Part shown: positions 12,401-23,585 of the stretch, in pieces
How the letters are laid out: every line of letters starts with the position of its first letter
Position numbering within the stretch: position 1 is the stretch's first letter
Origin: Impatiens glandulifera
Taxonomy: Eukaryota > Streptophyta > Magnoliopsida > Ericales > Balsaminaceae
Direction: 5' to 3'
Assembly (NCBI RefSeq): GCF_907164915.1
Contig: NC_061867.1
Span: 42,330,338 to 42,394,337 of the forward strand
DNA length: 64,000 nucleotides
Position numbers and translations under genes: made by a program
The notes under the pieces: model-generated
What the model was told of the DNA's origin: nothing
Database searches by the model: none
What the model saw: the letters and a program-made list of their open reading frames with translations, nothing else

Positions 12401-14320
12401 ACCATTAAAACTATAAATATTTTTAATGAATAAAATTTGATAACAGAACGAAGGAAGGGACAGTGCATGATTTTGAACGGATCATGAGATCTGATCTGGA
12501 GTCTGGGTTCACTTTATACCAAACAATAAAACGACACCGTTTTTTTATATATATATTTTAACACCATAAAAACATTTGTTATCTAACTTAACCTCTAAAA
12601 TCATTTCTCAAAAGTTAGGATGATATTTTATTCGTTCAACATGAATTCAATTGATCTGTTAAAGGAATTTATTTATTTTTTTTTAGATAAAAGAATAGAT
12701 AAATGTAAATTTTATTATTTTTTAATAATTAAATAAACAAAATAATGAATTCTATTGAATTTTATTTTAAAATTAAAAGATAATTTTCCATTTTAACCGT
12801 AAATTTTTTTTTTCCGGAATGGAGTGAAGATAGATCCGTCACAGCCCAAAAGTGTAAAAAGATGAACAAGTATACCTACTAAGAAAGGATATTGAAAATT
12901 GAAATAATCAACTTATTTTTCATAAGATTTTTTTTAAAATAAAGAATAATTATGTTTGATAAAAACAATTGATCAATTTTTTATTTTATTTTATATAAAA
13001 ATTTTAATAAACAATCTTTTATCTATTTTTTTATTAAAAAAAATATATTAAATTATTTTCACTTTTCATTTTTGACAATTTGTAAGTTTTTATAATTGTT
13101 ATAATAATAATAATTATAAAATACTAATTTCCAAATCATTTTAATAAAACTACTATTTTTCTTATTAACAGACTATGCGTGATTAAGGCACAACACAGTT
13201 AAATTAAACATCTTTGTGCCAAGAATGTGACATGTTTCATTATAAACTGACATGTTTATATATCATGAGTGAATAATTAAAATAATAATAAGATATTATT
13301 TTTAATTATTGAAATTATTTATAAATGATATCTTTTAAAATTTAATATATATAATTATTAAAATATAACATTACATTTTTTTTTAAATGGCTAAAAATAT
13401 AATAATTATAATTTAGAAAAAAACTAAATTATTATAATTAACTTAAATAATACAATTTAGAATATTATATTAATAATCATAAATTTAAATTAAATATTAA
13501 AAGTACATATATATATATATATAAACATTAAATAAGGTTATATTTACAAATATTAAAATTATATGTTTCAATTTAAACAATAAATTAACATAGTACATTA
13601 TTATCTTAAACAATTTCATTAATTAATTTCAATTTCAAAATCTTTTTAAAGAGTACACTGAACATGTGGCTTTAAAGATAATGTATTTATTTTCTTTCTA
13701 TAATTTACATATAAATTTTTTAATTATAACTTAATATTTTGTTTTTTTTTATAATGTTGGTAATAAAAATATGTATGATTCTTATTTAAAATTCGAACTT
13801 GACTTAACATTTTGTAATATGAATATCGAATTATCAAGTCATTTTATAAATTATTATAAAATTAATTTTGTAACTTTATATTGTCTATAAATATGTTCAG
13901 ATTAATAATATTTTTTATTATTATTTTAAAACACTTTAAATAGGTATCATCAACTATTTTGATTCAAACCACGATAATAATTGTGTATTCAAATAAGTCT
14001 AATATTATTGTATTTAATATTTTAATTACCCTAATTAATAAAAGTATAACAAATATAGTTTCTTTTGATTGTTTATGTCTCACACTTACCAGTATAACAC
14101 CACTAAATAAAATATTATTTAACTAGTATTTTTTTTAATAATACCATTATTGAATAAAACAAGCGAGCTTTATAATTATAAAGAATAAATTGAAGTATTA
14201 ACTAAAATAACACATGTTATGGACGCTTATAATTTGTAAAAAGACTAGAAACTATTGACTTCATCTATTATTTTTAGTGGACAATAGTCTATCTTAATCA
14301 CTTTTATAATACGTTGATTA
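9430..14320. other. Long AT-rich intergenic stretch
   Basis: Very AT-rich sequence with many homopolymer and AT-microsatellite runs (e.g. 12,545-12,560 and 13,508-13,522). The few ORFs (10,139-10,375; 11,414-11,752) have composition-driven translations rich in Ile, Phe, Lys and Asn, with no domain. I see no RNA gene or structured repeat. Confidence 0.5.
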
Positions 14321-14333
14321 ATAAAATATTCTA

Positions 14334-14783
14334 TCAAATTTCTAACCAACGTTTTCAAGTGCGGTTTTGCCTCTATCGTGTATCATGTTTGGGCTGAAAA
14401 GAACGCACGGGTGTTCGGAAGAGTGCGTCGAAACATTGACTAAGTTTGGAGCGATATTGTTTTCGATTGTGGGGGCGCTTATGAGAACTTGGAAGAGGAT
14501 CCCCAAGGTGAACGAGAATGAGAATTATACTACGAATGAAAATTTTCATACAAAGAAATCACGAGTTTTGAAAAAGTTAAAGCGAGATAAAACTTAAAGT
14601 ATTTGCGTCTTTTTATTGTCATTCATTAAACTTGTAAGTTTGGATGTTTACGTTTATTGTTTTTCATTTTTGAACTATTTTCTATCATTCTAGGTTGTTA
14701 GAACGATAGAACAAACCTTGTCCGTTTTTTCTTTTTTAAATTTTTTTAATAAAATACTGATAAGTCGTTTTTTCAAAAATAAA
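14334..14783 (+). mobile_element. 5'-truncated L1-type LINE copy (3' end only)
   Basis: The start encodes the last part of a LINE ORF2 (NVFKCGF..IVYHVWAEKNARVFGR), matching the end of the full LINE at 19.75-30.33 kb but in the opposite orientation. One TAA interrupts the frame near 14,445. The 3' UTR is collinear with the full element (CCGTTTTTTC, then TTTTAATAAAAT, then a GATAAGTCG block) and ends in an A-rich tail. The insertion is bounded by the perfect 13-bp direct repeat ATAAAATATTCTA at 14,321-14,333 and 14,784-14,796, a target-site duplication. 5' truncation is the usual outcome of target-primed reverse transcription. Confidence 0.9.
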
Positions 14784-14799
14784 ATAAAATATTCTAACA

Positions 14800-15600
14800 C
14801 GTAACTACTCTTATTAAAAAAAATGAGTTACAATGAATTTAAAATCTTTTCCGAATAAAAAACATTTTTAATATTTTTTATTTGATTTTGTACCTTTAAT
14901 ATATATATATATGTCCATATCAAAGTTAAAGTTTAAATGTCATCCATCAGATTTTAAGTAACAACAATGTGTCACTAACTTAATGAACAAAATATCATTG
15001 CTGAAATTCATTAATCTCTTTTGTATGAATGTCATTTGATCTTTTATGTTTTGAAAATTACAAAAGAATAAATTTGTCTTCCTTTTGTATGAAATGTATT
15101 GATTGTTCTGTTATGAAAATTAATAAATTCTCCTTAAGTTTTTGAATATGGAGATTATTATATTTTTCATTATCCATCAATTTAAGTACTTAACTTTTTA
15201 CATGAAAAAATCATATCTAATAAAAATAGAACTCTTAGTTGGAGATATTGTGTCCTTATAGTTCTTTGGAGTTCCTTGGCCATGACTTAGCGCACAAAAC
15301 GTCCAGTTCTTGGATCTTTTCTTTGTAGGTCCGTACTTATTCAAAAGTGATTGGCACGATGTAAAGAAGAGAGAGGTGAAGCTTTTGTAGATGTAGTACA
15401 ATACAAATGCAAAATATGAGACATGAATTTAAGATATCAAGGAACTTATTCATTCTTTATATAGATAGACAAACACAAAGTTGTATATAAACATACTTGT
15501 AGAGTTTGTTATAGAGAGACTCTCTTATTGATATTTTACGAAAGAGTCTAAATGGGAAAAAAGTCCCAGATAAAAGTGAAAACTTCCTAAGTCCACATAG
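14800..15600. other. AT-rich spacer, no feature seen
   Basis: No supported gene. A short minus-strand frame (15,198-15,401) is less AT-biased than its surroundings but has no recognisable domain. It may be decayed sequence downstream of the DUF7745-like array. Confidence 0.35.
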
Positions 15601-15602
15601 TC

Positions 15603-16660
15603 TTGTTCGATATGAGCATTCTCCTCTACTTCAACTGTCTCATACTGGTTGGCGATAAGATCTTGGTATTTCCTTCATCTTGTCATGATATTAAGCTGAA
15701 AGGCATTGTGTCATTGGCTGAGGTACTCTGCGTGGAGCCTTCGGATTATAGGCCTATCGGTTGCAACAATAGGTTCAACATGGTTATGGCCAAACTATTT
15801 GAATAGTTCATGGGTATAGTAATAAGTGATCCATTCTAAACCCAATAGTAGAATAAGTGCCTTGTCGTGCATAATGAAAGTCATCTTCTTGATGGGGTAC
15901 CAAGGCAAAATGTCTCAGGTTTCATTATCATCCAGTATTGGGATTTCATGTAGAGCTTTCCTCATCATTTGATATTGAACAAAAGGGGATAGGACATTAC
16001 CAGATAAAAATGGCAGTAGACGCTTGAGCTTGTCAATCGGCCAGATGTAGAAGATTAGGGGAGAGCCCCTATTACTCAATATGGGAGACCGATAAAAGTT
16101 GTTTAGACCCATGAGCGTTTATACCAATACAATGATAGAAGGATATTTGTTGTATTTTCGCATCTGATGGGCTACCTCGATGATCCTTGAAGAAGGATTG
16201 TCGTTTGTTGGCCTGATGAAGTAATGAGCGAGTATGACGGACATCGTGATTATAGATGATCTTGCTCTTATTGGGACTTCTTCATCCTTGATTTTTAGTT
16301 CGGCCCAAGCCGGAAAATTAATGGTCATGCCGGAAATGATGGCATCAAAGGTTTTTTCGAAGTATTGGTACTCCTTTTGTAAAAGTCTCCTAATAGATAT
16401 CGAGTCTAGGAAAGGCTTTAGATGTATAACATTCTTGTTATCTATCATTAGTATAGCCCGAAATTCTTCTATGGTGGGGCACATGATCCTGCTACCAAGG
16501 ACGTAGGATCTTTGATCAGGATTCCACTTTTATTGCATTTCCATCATGAACTTCAAGATGGGGTTCAGACCGTAGTCTTTGAAGTACCACCGGTTTTCAC
16601 GAGAGTGCTTCATCCAAGGAAGCAACTCGACATCCGTCAACATGACCATCGTGGATGACT
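15603..16660 (-). pseudogene. DUF7745-like plant protein, decayed copy B
   Basis: Minus-strand fragments in several frames reproduce the order of a plant DUF7745-like domain: an N-terminal WYF.DYGLNP segment (about 16,560-16,650), CPTIEEFRAI (near 16,470), a central hydrophobic helix region (16,119-16,484), a LYVWLLD-like stretch seen here as FYIWPIDK (near 16,040), and a GLEWIT-like segment (near 15,840). Stops and frameshifts separate the blocks. Such proteins are abundant in plant genomes and often transposon-linked; their function is unknown. The domain name rests on remembered family patterns. That this is a diverged duplicate of 16,911-18,074 is visible directly. Confidence 0.55.
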
Positions 16661-16910
16661 ATTAGAGTAGAAGATAATGTATTGTAATTGTAAAAACAAA
16701 AGAAAATGCATATGCAAATAACATGACCTATAGAAAAACATCCCGTAAGGTTTTATACATATTTGTTTTAAAAAAAACTTCCGATGTTACATTTTAAAAT
16801 TCTGGAGTTTTTTAGGGTTCGTCTAGTTGACTATACTAGGTTTATAAGCTTTTGTCACTTTGTACAAAAGGGTAAGACTTAGGGTTCCTCTTCAGGGAGA
16901 GCGAGTTCGA
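16661..16910. other. AT-rich spacer between the two DUF7745-like copies
   Basis: Non-coding spacer; the equivalent position beyond copy A (18,080-18,130) is also AT-rich, consistent with a tandem unit of roughly 1.5-1.7 kb. Confidence 0.35.
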
Positions 16911-18074
16911 CTATAACAAGTGGAGGTGATAGAGCCTACACTTTCTTCTTCCTTTTTGTTGGCGGTGAAATTCATCCATGATTTGGTCGATGTAGTCTTT
17001 GCGATCTTTGGGGATTCCCATCTTGACGTAATCATTCCAGAGCTCCAGATAGTTAGAAAAGTCATTGTGTTGGATTGGTCTATCTATGGCCACCACATAG
17101 TCATGGTAAGGGGGCATGCGATCGTTCTTGAACTGTTTGAACAGTTCAATAGTGTAGTACACAGTAATCCATTCGAGGCCCATGAGTATAATTAAGGGTT
17201 GGTCACTCATTAGATGGACCATCTTCCTAATACCGTACCATGGCAAAAGCTCTCAAATTGTATCGTCATTATGGACTAGGAGCTATAGTTTGATATGCTT
17301 GAAGCGTCGATTCTAGAGGGCAGCACCCATCATGTTGCCAAGAAGTGGAGGAAGAATGCACTCCTTCTTATCTAGGAGCCAAACGTAAAGGATGATAGGA
17401 GCTCCTCTTTGATTCAGAGAGTATGAAAAGTATGACTCCTTGAGACCCATCAATATCTCTACCAGGATGATCCTAGTAGGGACCTTATTTCTATCTCTAA
17501 GATGATAGACTACCTCCAAGATTCTTGAGGATGGTGGGAGATTGCTCGAGGGAGCGAGAAAGAAATGAGCCACCATAATGGTCATGTTTAGAAGAGAAGC
17601 GGCGAAGCCCAGTGGAGGGATTTATCCGTTTTGGGTTGCTACCTTGACTCATCGAGGAAGGTTCAAGTGAATTCTTGCGAGGATCTTTTTTGCCATGGTT
17701 CTCGTGTAGCCAAGCTCATCTTGGAGGAGTTGTTTGAGAGACATGGATTTGGTAAAGGGTTTGAGTCTTAGGATGTTCTTGCTCTAGATCATCATTATGG
17801 CCTTGAACTCTTCAATAGTTGGGCAAATCTGGTGATCCCCTAACATAAAGGCGCAATGCATAGGATCCCATTTGCGTTGCATCTCCATCATGAATCCATG
17901 ATAGAGGCGATGATTAGTGTTGTTGAGAGCGGTGTTGATCCCAAAGGAGTCATAATACCATAATGACTTATTGTAGTGGTGAGTCCACATGAATAGATTC
18001 TCGTTGTCTAACAAGGCCATTCTGCGAGCATAATCAATTTTGACAAACATGTCGAGTAATTTTGATGAAAGCAA
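16911..18074 (-). pseudogene. DUF7745-like plant protein, decayed copy A
   Basis: Three minus-strand blocks follow the same domain order as copy B: 17,784-18,074 (start MLSSKLLDMF, then KWDPMHCAFMLGDHQICPTIEEF), 17,313-17,585 (hydrophobic segments and PIILYVWLLDKKE) and 16,911-17,246 (MPWYGI..., PLIILMGLEWITVYYT, then a charged tail). Stops and frameshifts lie between blocks, so it is not translatable as it stands. The tail of a third copy is recognisable upstream at about 18,361-18,490 (TLILASNWYITQTY in place of PLIILMGLEWITVYY), making a tandem array of at least two and a half units. Confidence 0.6.
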
Positions 18075-18360
18075 ACATGCTTAGAGATATTTAGTATATC
18101 TATTATAAATGTATGCATGTATAATAAATAAGCACATATTGAGTTGACTTATCGAGGCCTTGCTATTTGGGAACGTCCAAACAACGGTTGGATAAAGTAA
18201 CCATGTTTTGTGTTCTAAGGTATATGTCGAGGTTTGGGTGGGGATCTCCCCCACCATCGCTAAGATCGCATCCTGAATGATGTATTAAAGCCGATAGGAG
18301 GGATCCACTCTGGGTTCCTAGTTTTTCCTCACACATCATCTCTCGGTCATAAACTAGTAT

Positions 18361-18490
18361 GATCGGTCTTCGCGTAATGGTAGGAGTACAGAATTCTGAT
18401 CTGGTACTCCTTCACGTAAGTCTGTGTGATGTACCAATTCGAGGCAAGTATTAGGGTAGAACCTAGGTACAAGGTAAAACCTAAGTACCT
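18361..18490 (-). pseudogene. Third, partial DUF7745-like fragment
   Basis: Read on the minus strand, this stretch gives a block that lines up with the GLEWITVYY segment of copies A and B. The following bases down to about 18,130 read as a short open charged stretch ending in a stop near 18,160. Only the C-terminal part of the unit remains next to the repeat that starts near 18.5 kb. Confidence 0.4.
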
Positions 18491-18549
18491 GTTGGAGTGA
18501 TGGACCCCATGAGGTGAATATTGTGAGAGTGGAATGTTATAAATAACAA

Positions 18550-19749
18550 TTTATGAACAATAAGAGTTTGTTATTCATTTTAAAATAACAAGTTATAATC
18601 TCCACTAGAGTCGCCAAGAGAATTGTAAGGGTACCCCCGGTCTATGTCACGTTCCATAGCTTAGCACGTGTCGAGAGACACGTGGCAATATGGAAGGACT
18701 ATCGTGAGGAAGCTCGAGGTTCGATGCGTTTCAACCTTGGTTTGCATGTCAGACATCTTTTAAAATGAAATATTTAATTTTTAAAAGATTTTAAAAATAC
18801 TTGGAACGATAAAAATTAATTATGTAAAATTAAGTAATCCTTTGTTCAAATTTTAAATAATCTGGAAGGCTAAATAATAATTTAACCTAAACCCGATTTA
18901 AATTAATTAAACATAATCAATTTAAAGATTATATATTTGAAAATTAGAGCCGCAAGAGATTTTATGAAAATCAATAAAATGATACGTGAACAAACGTATT
19001 TATACTAGAGTTTTTGAAAAAAGGTGGTTCATTGTCTATTTACGCTCGGGAAAGGGCTTTTGTGTGCTATGTCCTTTGCGCTCGCTTAAGGACAATTTTC
19101 AAATTTTTTCTAAAATAAACAAAGTCTAGCTTCTATAAATCCAATTATAACATTCCTTATCTTTAATTAGTAGTGTACAAAATTATTGTACAAAATTATT
19201 TAAAAGTGTCTGTACCTATTGCGTTGGTGTTCAGATTTAAAAAAACCTGAAAAATATCAAAGGAGAATGTTAGAATTTAAAAATAAATTCTAAATGGGTC
19301 CTTCCTTATCCAAAACATTAGTTTAGGAAATATCTCAACAATATTAAAAATATCATTTTCTAACCTTTCGAGATTGTTTGAAAATGGGTTCGGGTTCCAA
19401 AATTATAAAAATATTTTTAGATTTTGAAAAGGGAAACTAAATAGGCCTTAGAACCGAAGTACTAGGGTATGTGTTCAGTTTGACTGATCTAGGCTCGGTT
19501 GGGCTCGGTCAAGACTAGTGGGATTCAGACCATGGCTCAGTCGCATGAATCAAGGGACCGGAGAGCAGAGTCCTGGGCTCGGGAGGCTCAGTCCCAAACT
19601 TGGTTGGCTCGGTCGAAGACTAAGGAGGCTCGGTCCTATGTCAAGTCTACTAGTCTATTTGCTCATTCCTAGGGCTAGGTAGCTAGTTGTCCTAGGTCTA
19701 AGGTTAGGGTCAAGTTTACCAGTCCTAGGTCAAGTGAGGGCTCAGTCTT
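18550..19749 (+). repeat. Old LTR-like repeat, segment 1 (left of the nested LINE)
   Basis: This segment shares a string of landmarks with the 3.6-kb duplicated segment (39.5-40.6 and 58.25-59.4 kb) in the same order: AATCTCCA(C/A)TAGAGTC, GAGATTTCAACCT-like, GAGTCGCC or its decayed form, CTCGGGAAAGGGCTTT, and then a stretch rich in GGCTCGGTC. It is much more diverged than those two are from each other. GAGTCGCCA followed by CTCGGGAAAGG recalls LTRs of Ogre/Tat gypsy elements; this is recall and untested. It is interrupted at 19,750 by the LINE and resumes at 30,331. Confidence 0.55.
19737..19749. repeat. Target-site duplication of the giant LINE, left copy
   Basis: AGGGCTCAGTCTT here matches AGGGCTCGGTCTT at 30,331-30,343 with one mismatch. 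The flanking minisatellite resumes seamlessly when the interval is removed. Confidence 0.85.
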
Positions 19750-19931
19750 TTTTTTTAGGAAAGCGACTTATTGTCATTTTATTAAAATCCTAAAACGGGA
19801 AAAAACGGACATAGTTTCGCTTAACTTTCCAACAAACCTAGAAAGTTAAGCATACACAAACAATGGAAACAAACAACAAGCATTCAAAGTAACAACAAAG
19901 CAAATGAATTACAATTGAAAAACAATAAATT

Positions 19932-22900
19932 CTAACTCCCTTTATAGTTTTCAAAAGACGTGACTTCTTCGTAATCAACTTTCCAATCCCGACAGATATT
20001 CCACACCCTTTCACTCTTGGGAACCCTTCTCCATATTCTTATAAATGCACCGCAATCAAAAACAACATCATTCCAAGTTTGATCAATGCTTCACCGAATT
20101 CTGCCAAATACTCTTGCGTTTCTCTCGGCCCATACATGGTAAACAATGGCAGAAAAACCACATTTGAAGACATTGGCTTGGAATCTATTACCTTTAGCCT
20201 TGACGCGGGCAGTAGCTAAGATCTCATCCCATGAACCCGATAATTGATTAAGACCCAAAGCCAACGTGAACCTACTCCAAAGAGACTTAACAAACGGGCA
20301 GCTCCTAAACAAATGGCAAATAGAGTCTGTATCTCCATCACAAAGTAAACAATTAGCATCTGGGATATCCATGTAAGCAAGAATTCGATCCCGGGTGTTA
20401 AGCCTACCACGTAAAGCCAACCAAAGGATGAAGCGATGCCTCAGAATGACCTTTGAAGACCAAACGATATCAGCCCAATCAACGATTTGTCCTTTTTCTC
20501 TAATTACATTCCAAACCATTCTCGACTTCAATTTACCTTCTTCCTCGGCTGCCCAAGAATGAACATCAGCCCTATCGCTTAGACGAATTCCGCTCAAATA
20601 GTCTAATACTCGTTTTCCTTCCGGAACTCGTCTAATAATTGAGACCCAACGCCCAACATCAATGTCGCCAATCGTGGCAGCCGCACAATCCCTTCTTATT
20701 CTCAGACCTCGAAATTCCTCTTTAGTAATTAATGGCTGGTTTTCGAACCAAGGATCATGCCAAAAAAGAGTACCACACCCATCCCCAATACGAATATCAA
20801 AGATCGAACCAATGCTGTTTTTCAGTTTCAAAATCTTCTTCAACGACCAAGTCATGTCATCCGTGATTTTACAAGTCCATATGCTCAATTCGCGCTTCAA
20901 GAACCGAGAGTACACCCACTTGACCCATAGAGAATCTTGTTTAGTTTGTAAAGCCCAAAGATGTTTGTAGGTAACAGCCCGATTCCACTCAATACAGCTT
21001 CTCAGTCCAATACCACCTTCGTCTTTTGGTTTGCAAACGTCGATCCACTTGACTTTCTTTCCTCCGCGTCCTTGGCTGCCCCAAATAAAATTATGCATGG
21101 TAGTATCGAGCTCTTTCATAACTTTCTTCGGGAGCACAATTTATTAAGACTAGTAACCGATTAATCCCATGACCACGCTTCCAACCAACTCAATTCTGCC
21201 CGCACATGAAAGCTTCTTGGCTGCCCACCCCATTACGACGTTTTTAACTTTTTCAATGAGCGGCCTACAATGAACAATTTGAATCTGTCTTGTTGTGAGC
21301 GGAATGCCCAAATAACGTACCGGAAACGAACCCTCGGGGATGCCCATAATGTCTTGTATCCTAGCCTTTGTCTCATCATCAACACCACCATAAAATACTA
21401 AACTTTTATCAACATTAATTGCTAAACCTGTAACATCAGAAAAGAAGTTAAGCGCATCTTTTATAGTATTAATGGTTTCAACATCAGCATGAGCAAGTAA
21501 GAACAAGTCGTCTGCGAAACATAAATGAGTGATCTTCTCCTCTTCGCAAAAAGGGTGGAAAGTGTAATGGCGATTCTTTCGAAATGTCGTTAAGACACTC
21601 TCAAAGATCTCCATGATCAATACAAAGATGTAAGAAGAGAGAGGATCGCCCTGTTTCACACCATTTTCGCCCTTAAAATAGCCCCCGTGAACACCATTGA
21701 CACAAACTACAAATCGGGAGGTAGAGACGCATTGCATAATCCATTCAATAAAGATTCTAGGAAAACCAGCAACGACAAGAAAATCATGTATCGTTCCCCA
21801 TTTAACGGAATCAAAAGCCTTGTGGATGTCGATTTTAAACGCGACCCGAGATGAGATCTTCCTTTTCCCATAACCCTTTAAAAGATTCTGCATAAGAAGA
21901 ATGTTATGCGAAATAGACCTACCGGGTATAAAAGCAGATTGTCCTAGACTTACAATCTTAGGAATAACACCTTGAACACGTTTAGCAAGTATTTTAGAAA
22001 TGATTTTATACACGACATTACAACAATAAATGGGTTGAAAATCTTGAATTTTTTCAGGCACAAAATTTTTGGGAATAAGATTAAGCATAGTGACATTCCA
22101 TTGGGTAAGCATCTTTCTATTTCTAAAAAATTCCAGCACCCCCTCTGTAACGTCATTACCTACAATATCCCAATTAGCCTTAAAGAATTCCGCATTAAAA
22201 CCGTCAGGTCTGGGGCTCTTATTTCCATTGATACTAGCCATCACCTTTCTAACCTCATCTCTTGAAATAACTCTAACAAGATCCCGACTATCCTCAGCTG
22301 TAATTCTCTTGTCAATAATATGATAGAGTGTGTTAAGCTGACTGAGTTGCTGCCCGGTTCTATTACCCATGAGACCACGATAGAATTGAACAGCCAAGTC
22401 ATGAATTTGGTCCTGTCCGTGCACAAAATCACCCTTGTCATTCTTGAGCCTTTGAACATTATTCTGAAGATTTCTAGAAGAACATTTCCGGTAGAAAAAA
22501 ATCGTATTCCTATCACCAAGAGAAATCCAATTTTGTCTCGACTTTTGCCTCGCAAAACTCTCCTCCATCGAACTAAGCTCTCTGAAAGTAGCAAGGGCAT
22601 AATTTTCATCATCCCGCAAAGTATCATCAATATCATCACAAAGAAATCGAGATTGAATCTTCTCAAGATCAACTCTTGCTGCCATGACCCTTTTTGATAT
22701 ATTGCTGAACTTCTTCCGGTCAAACTTAGTAAGCTGATTTTTGAGGAGCCTCAACTTTTCCGACACACGATACATCATGGAGCCATCCACATGAGTGTTC
22801 CACACCTCAATGAGAATGTCTTTAAACTTATCATTATCCATCCAAAAATTAAAGAATTTGAACGGTCGTTTCACTTTCTTATCCTTTTCCCAATAAATCT

Positions 22901-23585
22901 TAATAGGACAATGATCAGAGATTCCCGGGTTAAGAATATGGACATGACTTCTAGGGTACTTAGTAGCCCAAGTCGAATTAATAAGGCCCCTGTCAATCCT
23001 GCTCCTTCTGATTTGATCATCACACCTCATTGAAGACCAAGTGAACATGTTGCCAAAGTTAGTCGGTTCAGCGCACCCAATGTCACGAATGCACTCATTA
23101 AAGTCAATCATGTCTTGAGTGATATCAGATTCAGGACTCCTCTCATTCTCAAATTTAGTAACATTGAAGTCCCCCATAACAGCCCAAGGGTCCCCATCAT
23201 CAATCTTAGCTTTCAAACAACTCCACAATCTCCTCCTATCAGATCCTGAATTACAACCATAGACAATAGCTAACCGAAACAGATTATCATCAACCTTGCT
23301 TTTGACTTCAATCATAATAACCTGATCAGAATTGTAAATCATCTTAACATCAGCCACATCACTGTTCCAAGCAACCCAGATTCTGTCGGTCCTGTTGTTA
23401 GAATTGTGAACCAAATGCCAATTACTGTCCATACAAAGACACTTAATGCGATCCACATTGTGCTCATTCACCTTGGTTTCAAGAATACCAAAAATAGCAA
23501 GCTTTTGATCATCAATAATTCTACGAATCTCTTTGCTTTTGATAGGATCATTGAGGCCCCGTATATTCCATATCATTATATTCAT
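19932..23585 (-). pseudogene. LINE ORF2: endonuclease / reverse transcriptase / zf-RVT
   Basis: One frame of 1,217 codons, interrupted by stops at 21,150-21,152 (TAG) and close behind it (two TAA), and by TGA at 20,091. N-terminal AP-type endonuclease: N7 and E36 (LETK), GDFN at 138-141, SDHCPI at 223-228. Reverse transcriptase about 430-740: KIDIHKAFDSV near 585-595, QGDPLSS near 645, catalytic FADD at 690-693. After the first stops comes zf-RVT: the C..C...H...C pattern in NCLLCDGDTDSICHLFRSCPF. There is no RNase H domain. Substitutions at usually invariant positions (SPRPDG, SSYIF) fit decay. The start ATG overlaps the ORF1 stop as ATGA. It would nick target DNA and copy the element RNA by target-primed reverse transcription. 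Confidence 0.9.
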
